Positions 27,394 to 37,006 of a DNA stretch of 37,006 nt are shown here, piece after piece. Below the pieces are notes generated by a model. It saw only the letters and a program-made list of their open reading frames with translations. It ran no database searches and had not been told where the DNA came from. A program made the translations under genes and the position numbers. Location of the stretch: contig CANQIN010000006.1 in assembly GCA_947623995.1 (NCBI GenBank), forward strand, positions 1 to 37,006. The letters run 5' to 3'. This stretch comes from an uncultured Bacilli bacterium (lineage in GTDB: Bacteria; Bacillota_I; Bacilli_A; RF39; UBA660). Position 1 is the first letter of the stretch; every line of letters begins with the position of its first letter.

Positions 27394-28188
27394 ATGGCAA
27401 AGTTAAATTTTGAATCTTATTTTGAAAGTATTGATACGCAATACTGTGATTCTAAATATATTATTACAATTTTAGAAAATATTTTAGAAAAAAAATTAGA
27501 TGATATTAAAAATGAAATTAACAATACCCAAATTGTTGTTACTAAAGAGCAGATAACTGCTTATTTAGAAAAAAAATTTGAAGAAGAAGATCCAGAACTA
27601 AAGAAAAGAATTGAAAGTTCAAAACCTAAAAGACCTAAAAACAATACTTCATGGACTGGTGAAGATATTAAAGTTGCTTCACAAGAATTTATGGATAGAT
27701 TAAGTGCCGAACGGTATTATTTTGAACCTTATGCATTAGAATATTTTAATAGATATGCAAATATTTTAAGAAATAAAGCTCTTCTATTAGTAAATATTAT
27801 AGAAAAAATTGGTTATAAGAATTCTTTATCTATTCAAGATTTATTAAATGAACTTGATATTCAATTAGATCAATATGGCAATATTTTAAAAGAAGATATT
27901 ATTCGTTTGATAACGCCTACTATTTATAACATTAGAGAATTGAATAATACAGTTGCTAATGCTAATCTTTTATCAACTTATTTAACTTTTAAACTATCAA
28001 AAAATTCGTTATATAGAGATGGTTGGTCTGAAGATGAAATATATCCAACAAGTTCACTTCAAAGCAAAAATTTATACTATAGTGATAGAGAAGGAAATGT
28101 AGATTTATCAGATAATCAAAGAGCAGAGTTAAAAAGAGAACAAAGAAGAAGTATGAAAAAAAGTGCCAAAATCTTATTAGATTTGTAA
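27394..28188 (+). CDS. Protein of unknown function, charged/helical
   Basis: 264-aa ORF with AAGAAGG RBS-like sequence and upstream TATAAT. Confidence 0.7.
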   Translation: MAKLNFESYFESIDTQYCDSKYIITILENILEKKLDDIKNEINNTQIVVTKEQITAYLEKKFEEEDPELKKRIESSKPKRPKNNTSWTGEDIKVASQEFMDRLSAERYYFEPYALEYFNRYANILRNKALLLVNIIEKIGYKNSLSIQDLLNELDIQLDQYGNILKEDIIRLITPTIYNIRELNNTVANANLLSTYLTFKLSKNSLYRDGWSEDEIYPTSSLQSKNLYYSDREGNVDLSDNQRAELKREQRRSMKKSAKILLDL

Positions 28189-28226
28189 TTCTTAAAGTTT
28201 AATTTTATTATACACATTGTAAAAGA

Positions 28227-29141
28227 CTATTTAACTAAAGTAACATTTTTAATATTTAAAGTATCTTTTAATGATAGAGTTATGGAATATTCAACTTGTT
28301 CTTTCATTTCTTCTTTATTTAATCCTTCATATAAAGCATCATTAAAACTTAACTTTATTTCTTCTTCTAATAGTTCATAACTATTTAATTCTGTTGAAGC
28401 ATTAAGATAACTCATTAAATTTGTTTCTAAATGAGGATTACTTTTTAATCTTTCAATAACTATTTCAACTTTATCTTTAGAATTATTTTCTAATAAAGTA
28501 ACAGGAACATAATAAGTTATATCGTTTAAAACGGCTAGATAATAAGTTGTTGTTTTTTTAACATCCCTGATATTATCAATATTATATATTGTATTAATAC
28601 CGATGTCTCTAGTTAAAATATGTGGTAGTTTTTTCTTACTGTTTGGTAATTCTTCTAATAAATTACCTTCTACTAATATAAGCAAGCCATCTACTTCATC
28701 TAAATCGGTAAAAGTATATACTAAACTTTCAATAAGTTTTTCTTCATAATCTTTAGGTAGATTTAAAAATTCTTTACTAAAATTTATTTTTAATAATTTA
28801 TCTTGAATATCTAAACTTAATACTTTTGTATCTTTAGGAATTATAGGTTTAAAAATATTGGGTAAATAAATATTGTTTTTACTATCTATTGTTAGAAAAG
28901 AAACTAATTCTTCTATTTTACTAATTGTTTCAGAATTTTTAGTTACAATTTCGGTTCTGGAAACATAATTTTCTTTATTTAATAAATAGATTGGCGTTTT
29001 ATAACCACTTATATAAGTTGTTTCGCTGATAGGATTTATTTCATCACTACTTGGGAAAAGTAAAGTAATAAAAAAGATAAAAAAAGCAAAAGAGGTTATA
29101 ATAAATTTCCTTTTAGCAAAATTTTTTATCACTAAAATCAC
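28227..29141 (-). CDS. GerMN (GerM-like) domain membrane-anchored protein
   Basis: N-terminal TM; IPKDTKVLSLDIQDKLLKINFSKEFLNLP...LIESLVYTFTDLDEVDGLLILVEG and a second related C-terminal half. Confidence 0.75.
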   Translation of the reverse strand: MILVIKNFAKRKFIITSFAFFIFFITLLFPSSDEINPISETTYISGYKTPIYLLNKENYVSRTEIVTKNSETISKIEELVSFLTIDSKNNIYLPNIFKPIIPKDTKVLSLDIQDKLLKINFSKEFLNLPKDYEEKLIESLVYTFTDLDEVDGLLILVEGNLLEELPNSKKKLPHILTRDIGINTIYNIDNIRDVKKTTTYYLAVLNDITYYVPVTLLENNSKDKVEIVIERLKSNPHLETNLMSYLNASTELNSYELLEEEIKLSFNDALYEGLNKEEMKEQVEYSITLSLKDTLNIKNVTLVK

Positions 29142-29250
29142 CTAATTAAACTTATGAAAATTTAAGTTAAAACATGAACAAAATAAGACATATTTATTAT
29201 TTGCATTATGAAAAGAAAATTATTATAATTATAAAAGGAGATTATAAAAT

Positions 29251-29730
29251 ATGAAAACTAAATTACATTTAAAAAAAGATGCTTATTTAATTATTATTAT
29301 TTTTGTTATAGTTTTACTTAGTATGGCTGGTTTTATATATGCTTTTTTAAAATATGAACCTAAAAAAGAATGTTTAAAAATTGATTATAATGAAGATATT
29401 TTAATAAATGAAATGAAACAAAATGAAGAATATAATTATCAAGTTAAAGTAAAAAATATTTGTGAAAAAACTAATTTAAATATTAGTATTGAAACTTTAA
29501 ATGAAAGTGTTGTTAAAGAAAATAATGTTTTAATAAACGATAAATTATTAAGTAGTTATCCTGCTAAAGTAAAAGAACTTAATGAAAGTGATAGTAGTCA
29601 TTTAATTTTTAATGAAGAAATTGATAATAATGAAGAAAAGATTTATGATTTTAAAATTATGATGAGTAATGATTTAATAGATGAAAATGTTGTAAATAAT
29701 TTATATCATGGAAAAATTGTAGTTAATTAA
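29251..29730 (+). CDS. Membrane-anchored extracytoplasmic protein, TasA-like N-terminal region
   Basis: N-terminal TM then CLKIDYNED...YNYQVKVKNICEKTNLNISIETLN, similar layout to the N-terminus of ORF 18011. Confidence 0.6.
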   Translation: MKTKLHLKKDAYLIIIIFVIVLLSMAGFIYAFLKYEPKKECLKIDYNEDILINEMKQNEEYNYQVKVKNICEKTNLNISIETLNESVVKENNVLINDKLLSSYPAKVKELNESDSSHLIFNEEIDNNEEKIYDFKIMMSNDLIDENVVNNLYHGKIVVN

Positions 29731-29738
29731 GGAGAATA

Positions 29739-30086
29739 ATGAAAAGGGTAGTAATTGTTTTAATAAGTATAGTTGTAATTATTAGTTTATTAGTAGGTAT
29801 AAGATATTTTAAATATCGTAATATTATTGGTGATTATGAAGCTAGTGAAGGAATAGGTATAGATAATACTAAAAAATTAAAATTAAATTTATTTAGCTGG
29901 AGTATTGGTAAAGAAAAAGATTTAAAATGTGATTTATGGGGTTGTAATGGTTATCAAAATGGTTCTTATTACGAAACTAAAAATAATAAGATTTATTTAA
30001 AATTTAAAGATGGGGTATTAGAAAGTAAAATTGAAATAAAAGACGATAATTTAATTATTGATGATGTTGTTTATAAAAAAGTTTAA
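29739..30086 (+). CDS. Small membrane-anchored protein of unknown function
   Basis: ORF with GGAG RBS, N-terminal TM. Confidence 0.65.
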   Translation: MKRVVIVLISIVVIISLLVGIRYFKYRNIIGDYEASEGIGIDNTKKLKLNLFSWSIGKEKDLKCDLWGCNGYQNGSYYETKNNKIYLKFKDGVLESKIEIKDDNLIIDDVVYKKV

Positions 30087-30087
30087 C

Positions 30088-30112
30088 TTGACATAAGTTG
30101 ACTTTTTTTGAC
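30088..30112 (+). promoter_or_regulatory. Three TTGAC direct repeats with exact 10-bp period
   Basis: TTGAC starts at 30088, 30098 and 30108; upstream of the 30188 surface protein gene. Confidence 0.6.
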
Positions 30113-30187
30113 ATTATTTTTATTTTAAAAAAATTGTCAATCCTATATAATTATTTTAAGAAGAATAATTGTAAGGAGCTGATTTAA

Positions 30188-33100
30188 ATGAAAAAATATT
30201 TGAAGATTATTGTTTTAGTGGTTATTGTTGGTCTTTTTAGCAATAAAAATTATGTTGATAATAATAAATATTTTATATCCACTCCTAATTATTTGGCGAA
30301 TAGTAATATAAATAAAGATTATCTATATTTATCAGATCTTAATTATGTAAATGAGCTAACTTATGTTAAACAAGGGTTTTATTTAAGACTTGATAAAAAT
30401 AGTTCAAGTGGTTTAATTACGGTTAATATTGATGGTAAGAAAAAAAGTTTTATTAAAGGTATATCTGCTTGGGCTACTTCTAATATTGTTTATGATTTAC
30501 AAGATTATGATTATGATTATTTTACAGCTTATTTAGGTGTTGATGCTAAAGAAATAAGTACTTACTATAATAGTGGGGTAACATTTAAAATATCTACTTC
30601 TAATGATGGTGAAAATTGGAATGATGTGTTAACAACTAATACCTTAAAAGGTTTTGATAATGCATACTATGCTAAAGTAAATATTAAAGGACAAAGATAT
30701 TTAAAATTATATGCTTATGAAAATGGTAATTCTTGGTATAGCCATTGGTATGATGATGCCGTTTATGCTAATGCTAAATTAATTAAGGAAGATTATGAAG
30801 AAAAAGATAAAGATATTCCATATCTTAAAACCGTAGAAGAATATGATGAAATAATTAAAAAAGAACCTACTAATAATTTAATGATTTTACAAAGACAGTT
30901 AGTTAGTAGGGTTGGTTATGATATTTTGAAGTCTTTAATTAATTATAGTGAAGATTATGAAAATATTATTAAATGGTTATTTAATGATGAACATATTTTA
31001 GAATTATATTTATTAGGGGGAGAACCTGATGGTAACTATGTTTCTTCTTTTAAAATTTTAAATGAATTATATCATGAATATCAAAGTGATTTAGAAGGAG
31101 AAAATAAAGAGCTTTATGAAAAAATGATGATTAGTTTATCATTAACGCATTCAGCAAGTGTTGGACTATGGGTTACAGGTGCTCCAGAAAATGAGTTTGA
31201 CCCAAATGGCTCAAGAGCTATAAAACGTTATGAAATATATAAATATTTATATGAGAATAATTTATTAGAAAATAAAATCTTTGAAAATTTAAGTGTTGAA
31301 GAAATGCGTTTTGTTATGAACAATATTATTGATGATGAAGAGATTATTTGGTTAAATAGTTATACTAAAGAAACTGATAAATATAATCCTTATAATTTTA
31401 TAACTTATCGTTTTGGATATGATTATAATAAAGATGATTATTATGATTATACTAAGTATAAATTATGGGATGAAAAATATCATTTAAGTAAATTTAAAAT
31501 TACTAATCAAAAAGATCATCCTAAATTATGGCAAGTATTTGAAGAAGGAGCTGTATGTGGTGGTATTTCTAAGACTGGTTCAAATATTAAAGGGGTGTAT
31601 GGTATCCCATCAAGTGTTATTTCGCAACCAGGACATGCGGCATATATTTATTTAACTTTAGATGAAAATGGTAATAAGATTTGGGATTTATATAATAATG
31701 TTTCTGGCTGGGCAATGTCTGGTAAAACGGAAAAATTAAGTGTTAGAATGCCTAATGGTTGGGGTAGTGGTGATTATGCTGGTACTTATCCGGCTAGTTA
31801 TATATTACTATCACAAGCTGCTTTAAATAATTATGAAGATTATCTATCTTCAGAAAAAAAGTTAATGTTAGCGAATGTTTATCATGGAAATTTTGCTAAG
31901 CAAGAAGAAATTTATAATGAAGCATTAGATATTCAAAATATTAATTTTGATGCTTGGTTAGGTTTAATAAATTTATATGAAGAAAATAATGTAGGTGAAG
32001 ATAAGTATTTAGAACTTGCAACAAGAATTGCTAATAACTTAACATATTATCCACTTCCAATGCATGACTTATTAGTAAAATTAGAAAAACATTTTAAAAG
32101 TTCAACAAATATTGGTAAATATACAACTTTAATTAATGGAGCTTTAACAAAAGCTAGTAATGCTACTAAAGAAAATGTTTTACAACCAGAACCTACTAAA
32201 ACTGTGGCTAATTATTTATTATCTAATAATGATACGGAACTAGCTAAATTCTCATTTAGTGGAGAAGATGCTAATAAAATTGTTTTAAGTGAAAGATTTA
32301 ATGATACTGAAGTAGTTTGGGAATATAATCTTACTAGTAGTGATAAAGAAAGTGATTGGCATCGTACTAGTGGAAAGAAACACTTATTAACAAATGAAGA
32401 ATTAAGTCTAATTCATCCTGATACTGATATTAAAGTTAGAATAGTTGGAGCTTTAGATAATGTTTATAATATTAATATTGATAAAGCTCTTATGCCTAAT
32501 ATTTATAGTAATGATTTAGAAAATAAAATTTATAATCTAAATAATATGATGGAATGGCAAGAAGAAGAGGGTAATTGGATTGATTTTAGTGATGAAGAAC
32601 CTGATTTAACTGGTAATAAAATTATTAATATTAGAGTAAAAAGTCATGATAATAAAATTAGTAGTGATATTGTTAAATTAGAATTTACTGATAATGAAGA
32701 TGAAAATAATAATTATATTCCAATTAATCGTTTGAGTATTGATGAAGTATCTTCTGAAGAATTAGTAAGAGAAGATAATAAAGCTTTAAATGCTTTAGAT
32801 GGTAATACTAAAACCATGTGGCATACTTCTTGGGATGGAAGTGATAAAGAAAAATATATGATTATTAAACTAGATAAAAAAGCCTTTATTTCTAGTTTAG
32901 AATATGTGCCAAGACAAGAAGGATTAAATGGGGTAGTTAAAAAAGTTCAAGTTGCAGTTAGTATGGATAAAGAAAATTGGGATGTTGTTTGTGAAGAAGA
33001 TTGGAATTTAGATACTACAACTAAAACAATTAGTTTAAATTCTGATAAACCAGCTTTATATGTAAAAATTGTTGGTTTAGAAACTGAAGGAGAATACATG

Positions 33101-34009
33101 TCTGCTTCAATGATCAATCTTTTTGAAGATGTTACCAAAATAACGGCACCAATAGCAAGTATTAATTATAATCATTCATATTTAACTAATAAAGATGTTA
33201 CAGCTACTCTTGTAAATCCATCTAAAAACATTACTATAACTAATAATAATGGTAATAATACTTATACCTTTACTGAAAATGGCGAATTTACCTTTAATTA
33301 TGTTGATGATTATGGTAACACGGGAACAACAATTGCTAAAGTTGATTGGATAGATAAAACAGTAGATGCTAATGTTGATTATGAAAAAGTAGAAAATAGT
33401 GAAGTTGTAAAAGCTATTTTAAAAAGCGATGAAGCAATTACGGTTTTAAATAATGATGGATTAGATACTCATTTATTCACGGAGAATGGTGAATTTACTT
33501 TTAAATATCAAGATGAAGTTGGAAATATAGGTACAACAACTGCTAAAGTTGATTGGCTAAAAACTGAAATACAGACTAGAGAAGTTGTAGAAAAAGAAGA
33601 AATTGATGAAAATATTATTGTTGATGATGAAGTTAATGAAAAAGAAAATGATAATGAACAAGATAAAAAAATAGTTGAAGAAGAACAAGAAGAGGCTAGT
33701 GAACAACCAAACTTTGAAATTAAAACTGATTATGTTGAACAAAATAATTCATCTAGTAATGAAGAAATAAATACTATTGATAATAATGAAGGATTAACTA
33801 TTGAAGCTGACAATCAAAATAAAGAAGAACAAGAAGAAACTTCAACAGATAAAGAACAAGAAATTAAACAGAATAATGAAGAAGCCAAAAATAATATTAA
33901 TGAATCTAATGAAAATAAAGCGAGTGTTTCGTTAACGCCTTTAATTATTGGTGGTTCTGTAGCAGTATTAGGAATTGGTATATTTGCTTGTTTAAAATTT
34001 AGAAAATAA
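30188..34009 (+). CDS. Large multidomain surface protein: NPCBM-like, transglutaminase-like, F5/8 type C (discoidin)-like, two Ig-like repeats, acidic linker, C-terminal TM anchor
   Basis: NPCBM-like N-terminal ~170 aa (WATSNIVYDLQDYDYDYFTAYLGVD...VTFKISTSNDGENW); AVCGGISKTGSNIKGVYGIPSSVISQPGHAAYIYL; ALNALDGNTKTMWHTSW...VAVSMDKENW; repeated YTFTENGEFTFNYVDDYGNTGTTIAKVDW; TPLIIGGSVAVLGIGIFACLKFRK. Confidence 0.8.
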   Translation: MKKYLKIIVLVVIVGLFSNKNYVDNNKYFISTPNYLANSNINKDYLYLSDLNYVNELTYVKQGFYLRLDKNSSSGLITVNIDGKKKSFIKGISAWATSNIVYDLQDYDYDYFTAYLGVDAKEISTYYNSGVTFKISTSNDGENWNDVLTTNTLKGFDNAYYAKVNIKGQRYLKLYAYENGNSWYSHWYDDAVYANAKLIKEDYEEKDKDIPYLKTVEEYDEIIKKEPTNNLMILQRQLVSRVGYDILKSLINYSEDYENIIKWLFNDEHILELYLLGGEPDGNYVSSFKILNELYHEYQSDLEGENKELYEKMMISLSLTHSASVGLWVTGAPENEFDPNGSRAIKRYEIYKYLYENNLLENKIFENLSVEEMRFVMNNIIDDEEIIWLNSYTKETDKYNPYNFITYRFGYDYNKDDYYDYTKYKLWDEKYHLSKFKITNQKDHPKLWQVFEEGAVCGGISKTGSNIKGVYGIPSSVISQPGHAAYIYLTLDENGNKIWDLYNNVSGWAMSGKTEKLSVRMPNGWGSGDYAGTYPASYILLSQAALNNYEDYLSSEKKLMLANVYHGNFAKQEEIYNEALDIQNINFDAWLGLINLYEENNVGEDKYLELATRIANNLTYYPLPMHDLLVKLEKHFKSSTNIGKYTTLINGALTKASNATKENVLQPEPTKTVANYLLSNNDTELAKFSFSGEDANKIVLSERFNDTEVVWEYNLTSSDKESDWHRTSGKKHLLTNEELSLIHPDTDIKVRIVGALDNVYNINIDKALMPNIYSNDLENKIYNLNNMMEWQEEEGNWIDFSDEEPDLTGNKIINIRVKSHDNKISSDIVKLEFTDNEDENNNYIPINRLSIDEVSSEELVREDNKALNALDGNTKTMWHTSWDGSDKEKYMIIKLDKKAFISSLEYVPRQEGLNGVVKKVQVAVSMDKENWDVVCEEDWNLDTTTKTISLNSDKPALYVKIVGLETEGEYMSASMINLFEDVTKITAPIASINYNHSYLTNKDVTATLVNPSKNITITNNNGNNTYTFTENGEFTFNYVDDYGNTGTTIAKVDWIDKTVDANVDYEKVENSEVVKAILKSDEAITVLNNDGLDTHLFTENGEFTFKYQDEVGNIGTTTAKVDWLKTEIQTREVVEKEEIDENIIVDDEVNEKENDNEQDKKIVEEEQEEASEQPNFEIKTDYVEQNNSSSNEEINTIDNNEGLTIEADNQNKEEQEETSTDKEQEIKQNNEEAKNNINESNENKASVSLTPLIIGGSVAVLGIGIFACLKFRK

Positions 34010-34044
34010 AAAATTGGTACATATAAATGTATCAATTTTTTATT
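34007..34044 (+). terminator. Rho-independent terminator overlapping the stop codon
   Basis: AAAAAATTGGTACAT-ATAA-ATGTATCAATTTTTT. Confidence 0.7.
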
Positions 34045-34128
34045 TAATTAATGTAAAATTTGTGTAAAGTGGTGTTTAAACATTAAAGTTATTATTATAT
34101 ACTTAAGATGTAATAGGGAGGTTTTAAA

Positions 34129-35934
34129 GTGGAAAAACAAGATTTAATATTATTAAAAGAAAAATTAAATAAATTAAATGAAAAAGAAAAAGACTTAAGA
34201 GATATTTATTTAAAAAAAATATCAAATGGGGATATTTTAGGCCCTATGACAGGATATCCTAGTATTGATAAACCAGCACTTGCGTTTTATGACGATAAAT
34301 ATATAACAGCACAAATGCCTAATATGACTGCAACTGAATTTTTGAAAAAAATGAATGAAAAAAATATGAATTTGCCTGCTATTGATTGTAGTGATGGGAT
34401 TATAACTTATCAGGATTTATTTGAGATGATTGATAAAACAGCTAAATCTTTGTATCAAATAGGTGCAAAAAAAGGAAAAATTATTGTTGGAATGTTGCCA
34501 TCTGATACGGCTCATGAAGTATATTTATTGTATGGGGCGTGTTCTTCTGGAAGTGCAGTATCATTTACAATACCAAATACACCTATTAATACTTTATGCT
34601 CTACAATAAACAATTTACCAACCGATTATTTTTTTGTATCTAATGATTACTTCACTTTAGAAATGGAAGAAATCATATATAAAAATACACATATTAAAAA
34701 TATTATTAATGTTAGTTCAAATCCAAATCTTACTAATGATAAAAGAACGATTAGTTGGACTGAATTTTTAAGTAAAGGAAATAATTTTGAATTACCACAA
34801 ATTAATCGTTCCCCAAAAGATTTATTATTTATTTCTAAAACTGGAGGTTCTTCCACTGGTGAACCTAAAAACGTTATGTTAAATGATAATGATTTTAATA
34901 TTATGGTTCATCAATTATTAAATTCTGATTTAGATTATAGTGTAGGAGATAAATGGTTAAGAATATGGTCTTTATTTTCAGCTTCTGCCGCTATATCAAG
35001 TAGTCATTTAGCATTATGTGCTGGAATGGTGAATGTTTTAAGAAAAATGCCTGAGCCCCAAAATTTTGCTAAGTTATTTATGGAAGAAAAACCTAATCAT
35101 TTATGTTTAGTATCAGCTTTAATAGATTTATTAATATATAGTGGATTAACTAAAGATGACATTAAGAGCTTTATTAAAACCGCTGGAATTGGTGGAGAAA
35201 GTATTACTCCTCAATTTGAAAAAAGAGCAAAAGAATTTTTGCCAACTTATTTAGGCTATGGTTATGGATGTACGGAAAATTCTTCATCTGCTGTAATGCG
35301 AATGAATAAAGAAACCGCAATTTCTGGAACAATAGGCATTCCGTTAGTTAAAACAACTGTTGGTATTTTTAATCCTGATACTTTAGAAGAATTATCATAT
35401 AATGAAGAAGGGGAAATATGTATTAAATCCTATACTCAAATGATAGGATATTATAATGATCAAAAATTAACAAAAGAAGTATTAAAACAACATCAAGATG
35501 GCTCAACTTGGATACATACAGGAGATTTAGGAATAATTAATGAAAAAGGATTTGTTTCAGTTACAGGAAGAATAAAAAGATTTATTTTTGTTTATACAGG
35601 CGAGAAAGTATATCCAGTTGTCTTAGAAAATATCATTTCAGAAGTACCAGGTGTAATCAAAGTTTCAGTAGTTAGTGCTCCAGATAAAAATCATGATGAA
35701 TATTTTGTTCCAACTGCATGCATTGTTGTAGATAAAAAATATAATACTGAAGATGTAAGAAAAAAAGTTATAGAGGCATGTCGTAATAAACTACCAAATT
35801 ATGCTTTTCCACAGGATATAATTATAAAAGAAGATTTACCATATTTAGCAAGTGGGAAGCCTAATTTGAAAAAAATGGAGAGTGATATTGCAAGAGGTAT
35901 GGAATTGGCTAAAAAAATACAAATTAAATTATAG
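34129..35934 (+). CDS. AMP-dependent synthetase/ligase (acyl-adenylating enzyme)
   Basis: FISKTGGSSTGEPKNVML (P-loop), YGYGCTEN, HTGDLGIINEKGFVSVTGRIKR, LASGKPNLKK. Confidence 0.88.
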   Translation: MEKQDLILLKEKLNKLNEKEKDLRDIYLKKISNGDILGPMTGYPSIDKPALAFYDDKYITAQMPNMTATEFLKKMNEKNMNLPAIDCSDGIITYQDLFEMIDKTAKSLYQIGAKKGKIIVGMLPSDTAHEVYLLYGACSSGSAVSFTIPNTPINTLCSTINNLPTDYFFVSNDYFTLEMEEIIYKNTHIKNIINVSSNPNLTNDKRTISWTEFLSKGNNFELPQINRSPKDLLFISKTGGSSTGEPKNVMLNDNDFNIMVHQLLNSDLDYSVGDKWLRIWSLFSASAAISSSHLALCAGMVNVLRKMPEPQNFAKLFMEEKPNHLCLVSALIDLLIYSGLTKDDIKSFIKTAGIGGESITPQFEKRAKEFLPTYLGYGYGCTENSSSAVMRMNKETAISGTIGIPLVKTTVGIFNPDTLEELSYNEEGEICIKSYTQMIGYYNDQKLTKEVLKQHQDGSTWIHTGDLGIINEKGFVSVTGRIKRFIFVYTGEKVYPVVLENIISEVPGVIKVSVVSAPDKNHDEYFVPTACIVVDKKYNTEDVRKKVIEACRNKLPNYAFPQDIIIKEDLPYLASGKPNLKKMESDIARGMELAKKIQIKL

Positions 35935-36053
35935 AAGAATAAATTAGTTCTAATTGCAATTTCTTTTACATAGATGATAAGAAATTATTTGTTTATTAAA
36001 AAAAAACTTTATACATTTTTAAATATTTGTTACAATTACTATAGGGTGATTAT

Positions 36054-37006
36054 ATGAATATGGATGATTTAAGACTTATTTCTATAACAGTAAATATTGT
36101 TTCAATGTTATTATGTATATTACTAGCATGCTTATATTTTCCTAAAAAAAGAATATTAACGAAAGAAAATAGCATATATAGTGCTTTATTAATAAGTAAT
36201 ATTATTTCATTGATTGGCGAATTATTCTTTTATTTAAATGCATATAGTGGCAATGAAACTATAATAACTTTTTCAGAAAAATTATATTATTCTTTTAATA
36301 GTATTTGGATTTTTCTTCATACTGTTTATATTTTAGTTATTATTAAAAATGATGTTAAAGCTAAATTTTTTAACTTGAAATTTTTAACTAAGAAATGGTT
36401 AGTAACTATTTCATTGCTTTTTATTCCAATTTTGATTTTTATATTACCTATACAACATAAATTTGATAATGGTAAACTAGCTGGTTCTTTTGGTGCTGGA
36501 AGTAGTTTTATGTATTTTTGGTGTATTTTGTTAGTTTTGTTAGATGTAATACTAGTTATAATTTATTTTAAAAAAATAAAAAAATCAAAGGCTATCCCAC
36601 TTATGATTTTTGTTTTACTTTTATTTATTGAAATGTTTTTAGGAGTATTTGGAATAAATTTATTATTAATTACTTTTCCAATGACAATAGTTTCATTTAT
36701 TATGTATTTTACAATTGAAAATCCTGATATTAAAATGATTGAACAACTTAATATGGCTAAAGACCAAGCTGAAAAAGCTAATCGGGCTAAAACTGATTTC
36801 TTATCAAATATGTCACATGAAATAAGAACCCCACTAAATGCAATTGTTGGTTTTAGTGAATGTTTATTAGATAATAAAGATTTGGATAGTGATGCTAAAG
36901 GTTTTGCTAATGATATTGTAGATGCTTCACATAATTTATTAGAGATTGTTAATGGAATATTAGATATATCTAAAATTGAAGCAAATAAAATGGAAATAAT
37001 TTTGAA
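36054..37006 (+). CDS. Membrane sensor histidine kinase, truncated by window end
   Basis: Multiple TM helices then [21 protein letters not shown] (HisKA H-box); no stop before window end so absent from ORF track. Confidence 0.85.
   Translation, partial: MNMDDLRLISITVNIVSMLLCILLACLYFPKKRILTKENSIYSALLISNIISLIGELFFYLNAYSGNETIITFSEKLYYSFNSIWIFLHTVYILVIIKNDVKAKFFNLKFLTKKWLVTISLLFIPILIFILPIQHKFDNGKLAGSFGAGSSFMYFWCILLVLLDVILVIIYFKKIKKSKAIPLMIFVLLLFIEMFLGVFGINLLLITFPMTIVSFIMYFTIENPDIKMIEQLNMAKDQAEKANRAKTDFLSNMSHEIRTPLNAIVGFSECLLDNKDLDSDAKGFANDIVDASHNLLEIVNGILDISKIEANKMEIIL

Noticed and set aside
33600-33950. Repeat-like/CRISPR-like array
   Set aside because: Repetitiveness comes from Glu/Asn/Lys codons in a coding linker; no regular repeat-spacer pattern. 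No CRISPR array seen anywhere in the window.
33557-34035. Minus-strand ORFs opposite the acidic linker of the surface protein
   Set aside because: Phe/Ile-rich shadows of Glu/Asn-rich coding sequence.

Overview
This is an AT-rich, Firmicutes/Bacilli-like chromosomal window that appears to use the standard code; lineage is inferred only from gene style. The main feature is bp ~1-11400. It holds seven copies of a short two-TM, VirB2-pilin-like module: four as small stand-alone proteins, one at the C-terminus of a larger secreted protein, and two fused to peptidoglycan hydrolases (Amidase_3-like and NlpC/P60-like). These are followed by a VirB6/TrbL-like membrane protein, a PrgI/VirB3-like protein and a VirB4-like ATPase split over two overlapping ORFs. 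No coupling protein, relaxase or VirB8/VirB11 homologue is visible, and housekeeping genes (engB/ysxC, gltX) sit inside or next to the cluster. This looks like a chromosomally fixed, non-conjugative T4SS-derived surface machine and is my best candidate for an undescribed system. Downstream are gltX, a DUF4186-like protein, two related surface-protein loci flanking a phosphohexomutase, a heterodimeric ABC exporter, an M16 peptidase pair, tRNA-Ala(TGC) with an att-like repeat, a GerMN-domain protein, a 1273-aa multidomain surface protein, an AMP-dependent ligase and a truncated histidine kinase. Other structural observations are a surface gene interrupted by a TGA aligned to a Trp codon, a 57-bp duplication of the phosphomutase 3' end/terminator, and three TTGAC repeats spaced exactly 10 bp apart in a promoter region. 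Family assignments come from reading motifs by eye; no searches were run.
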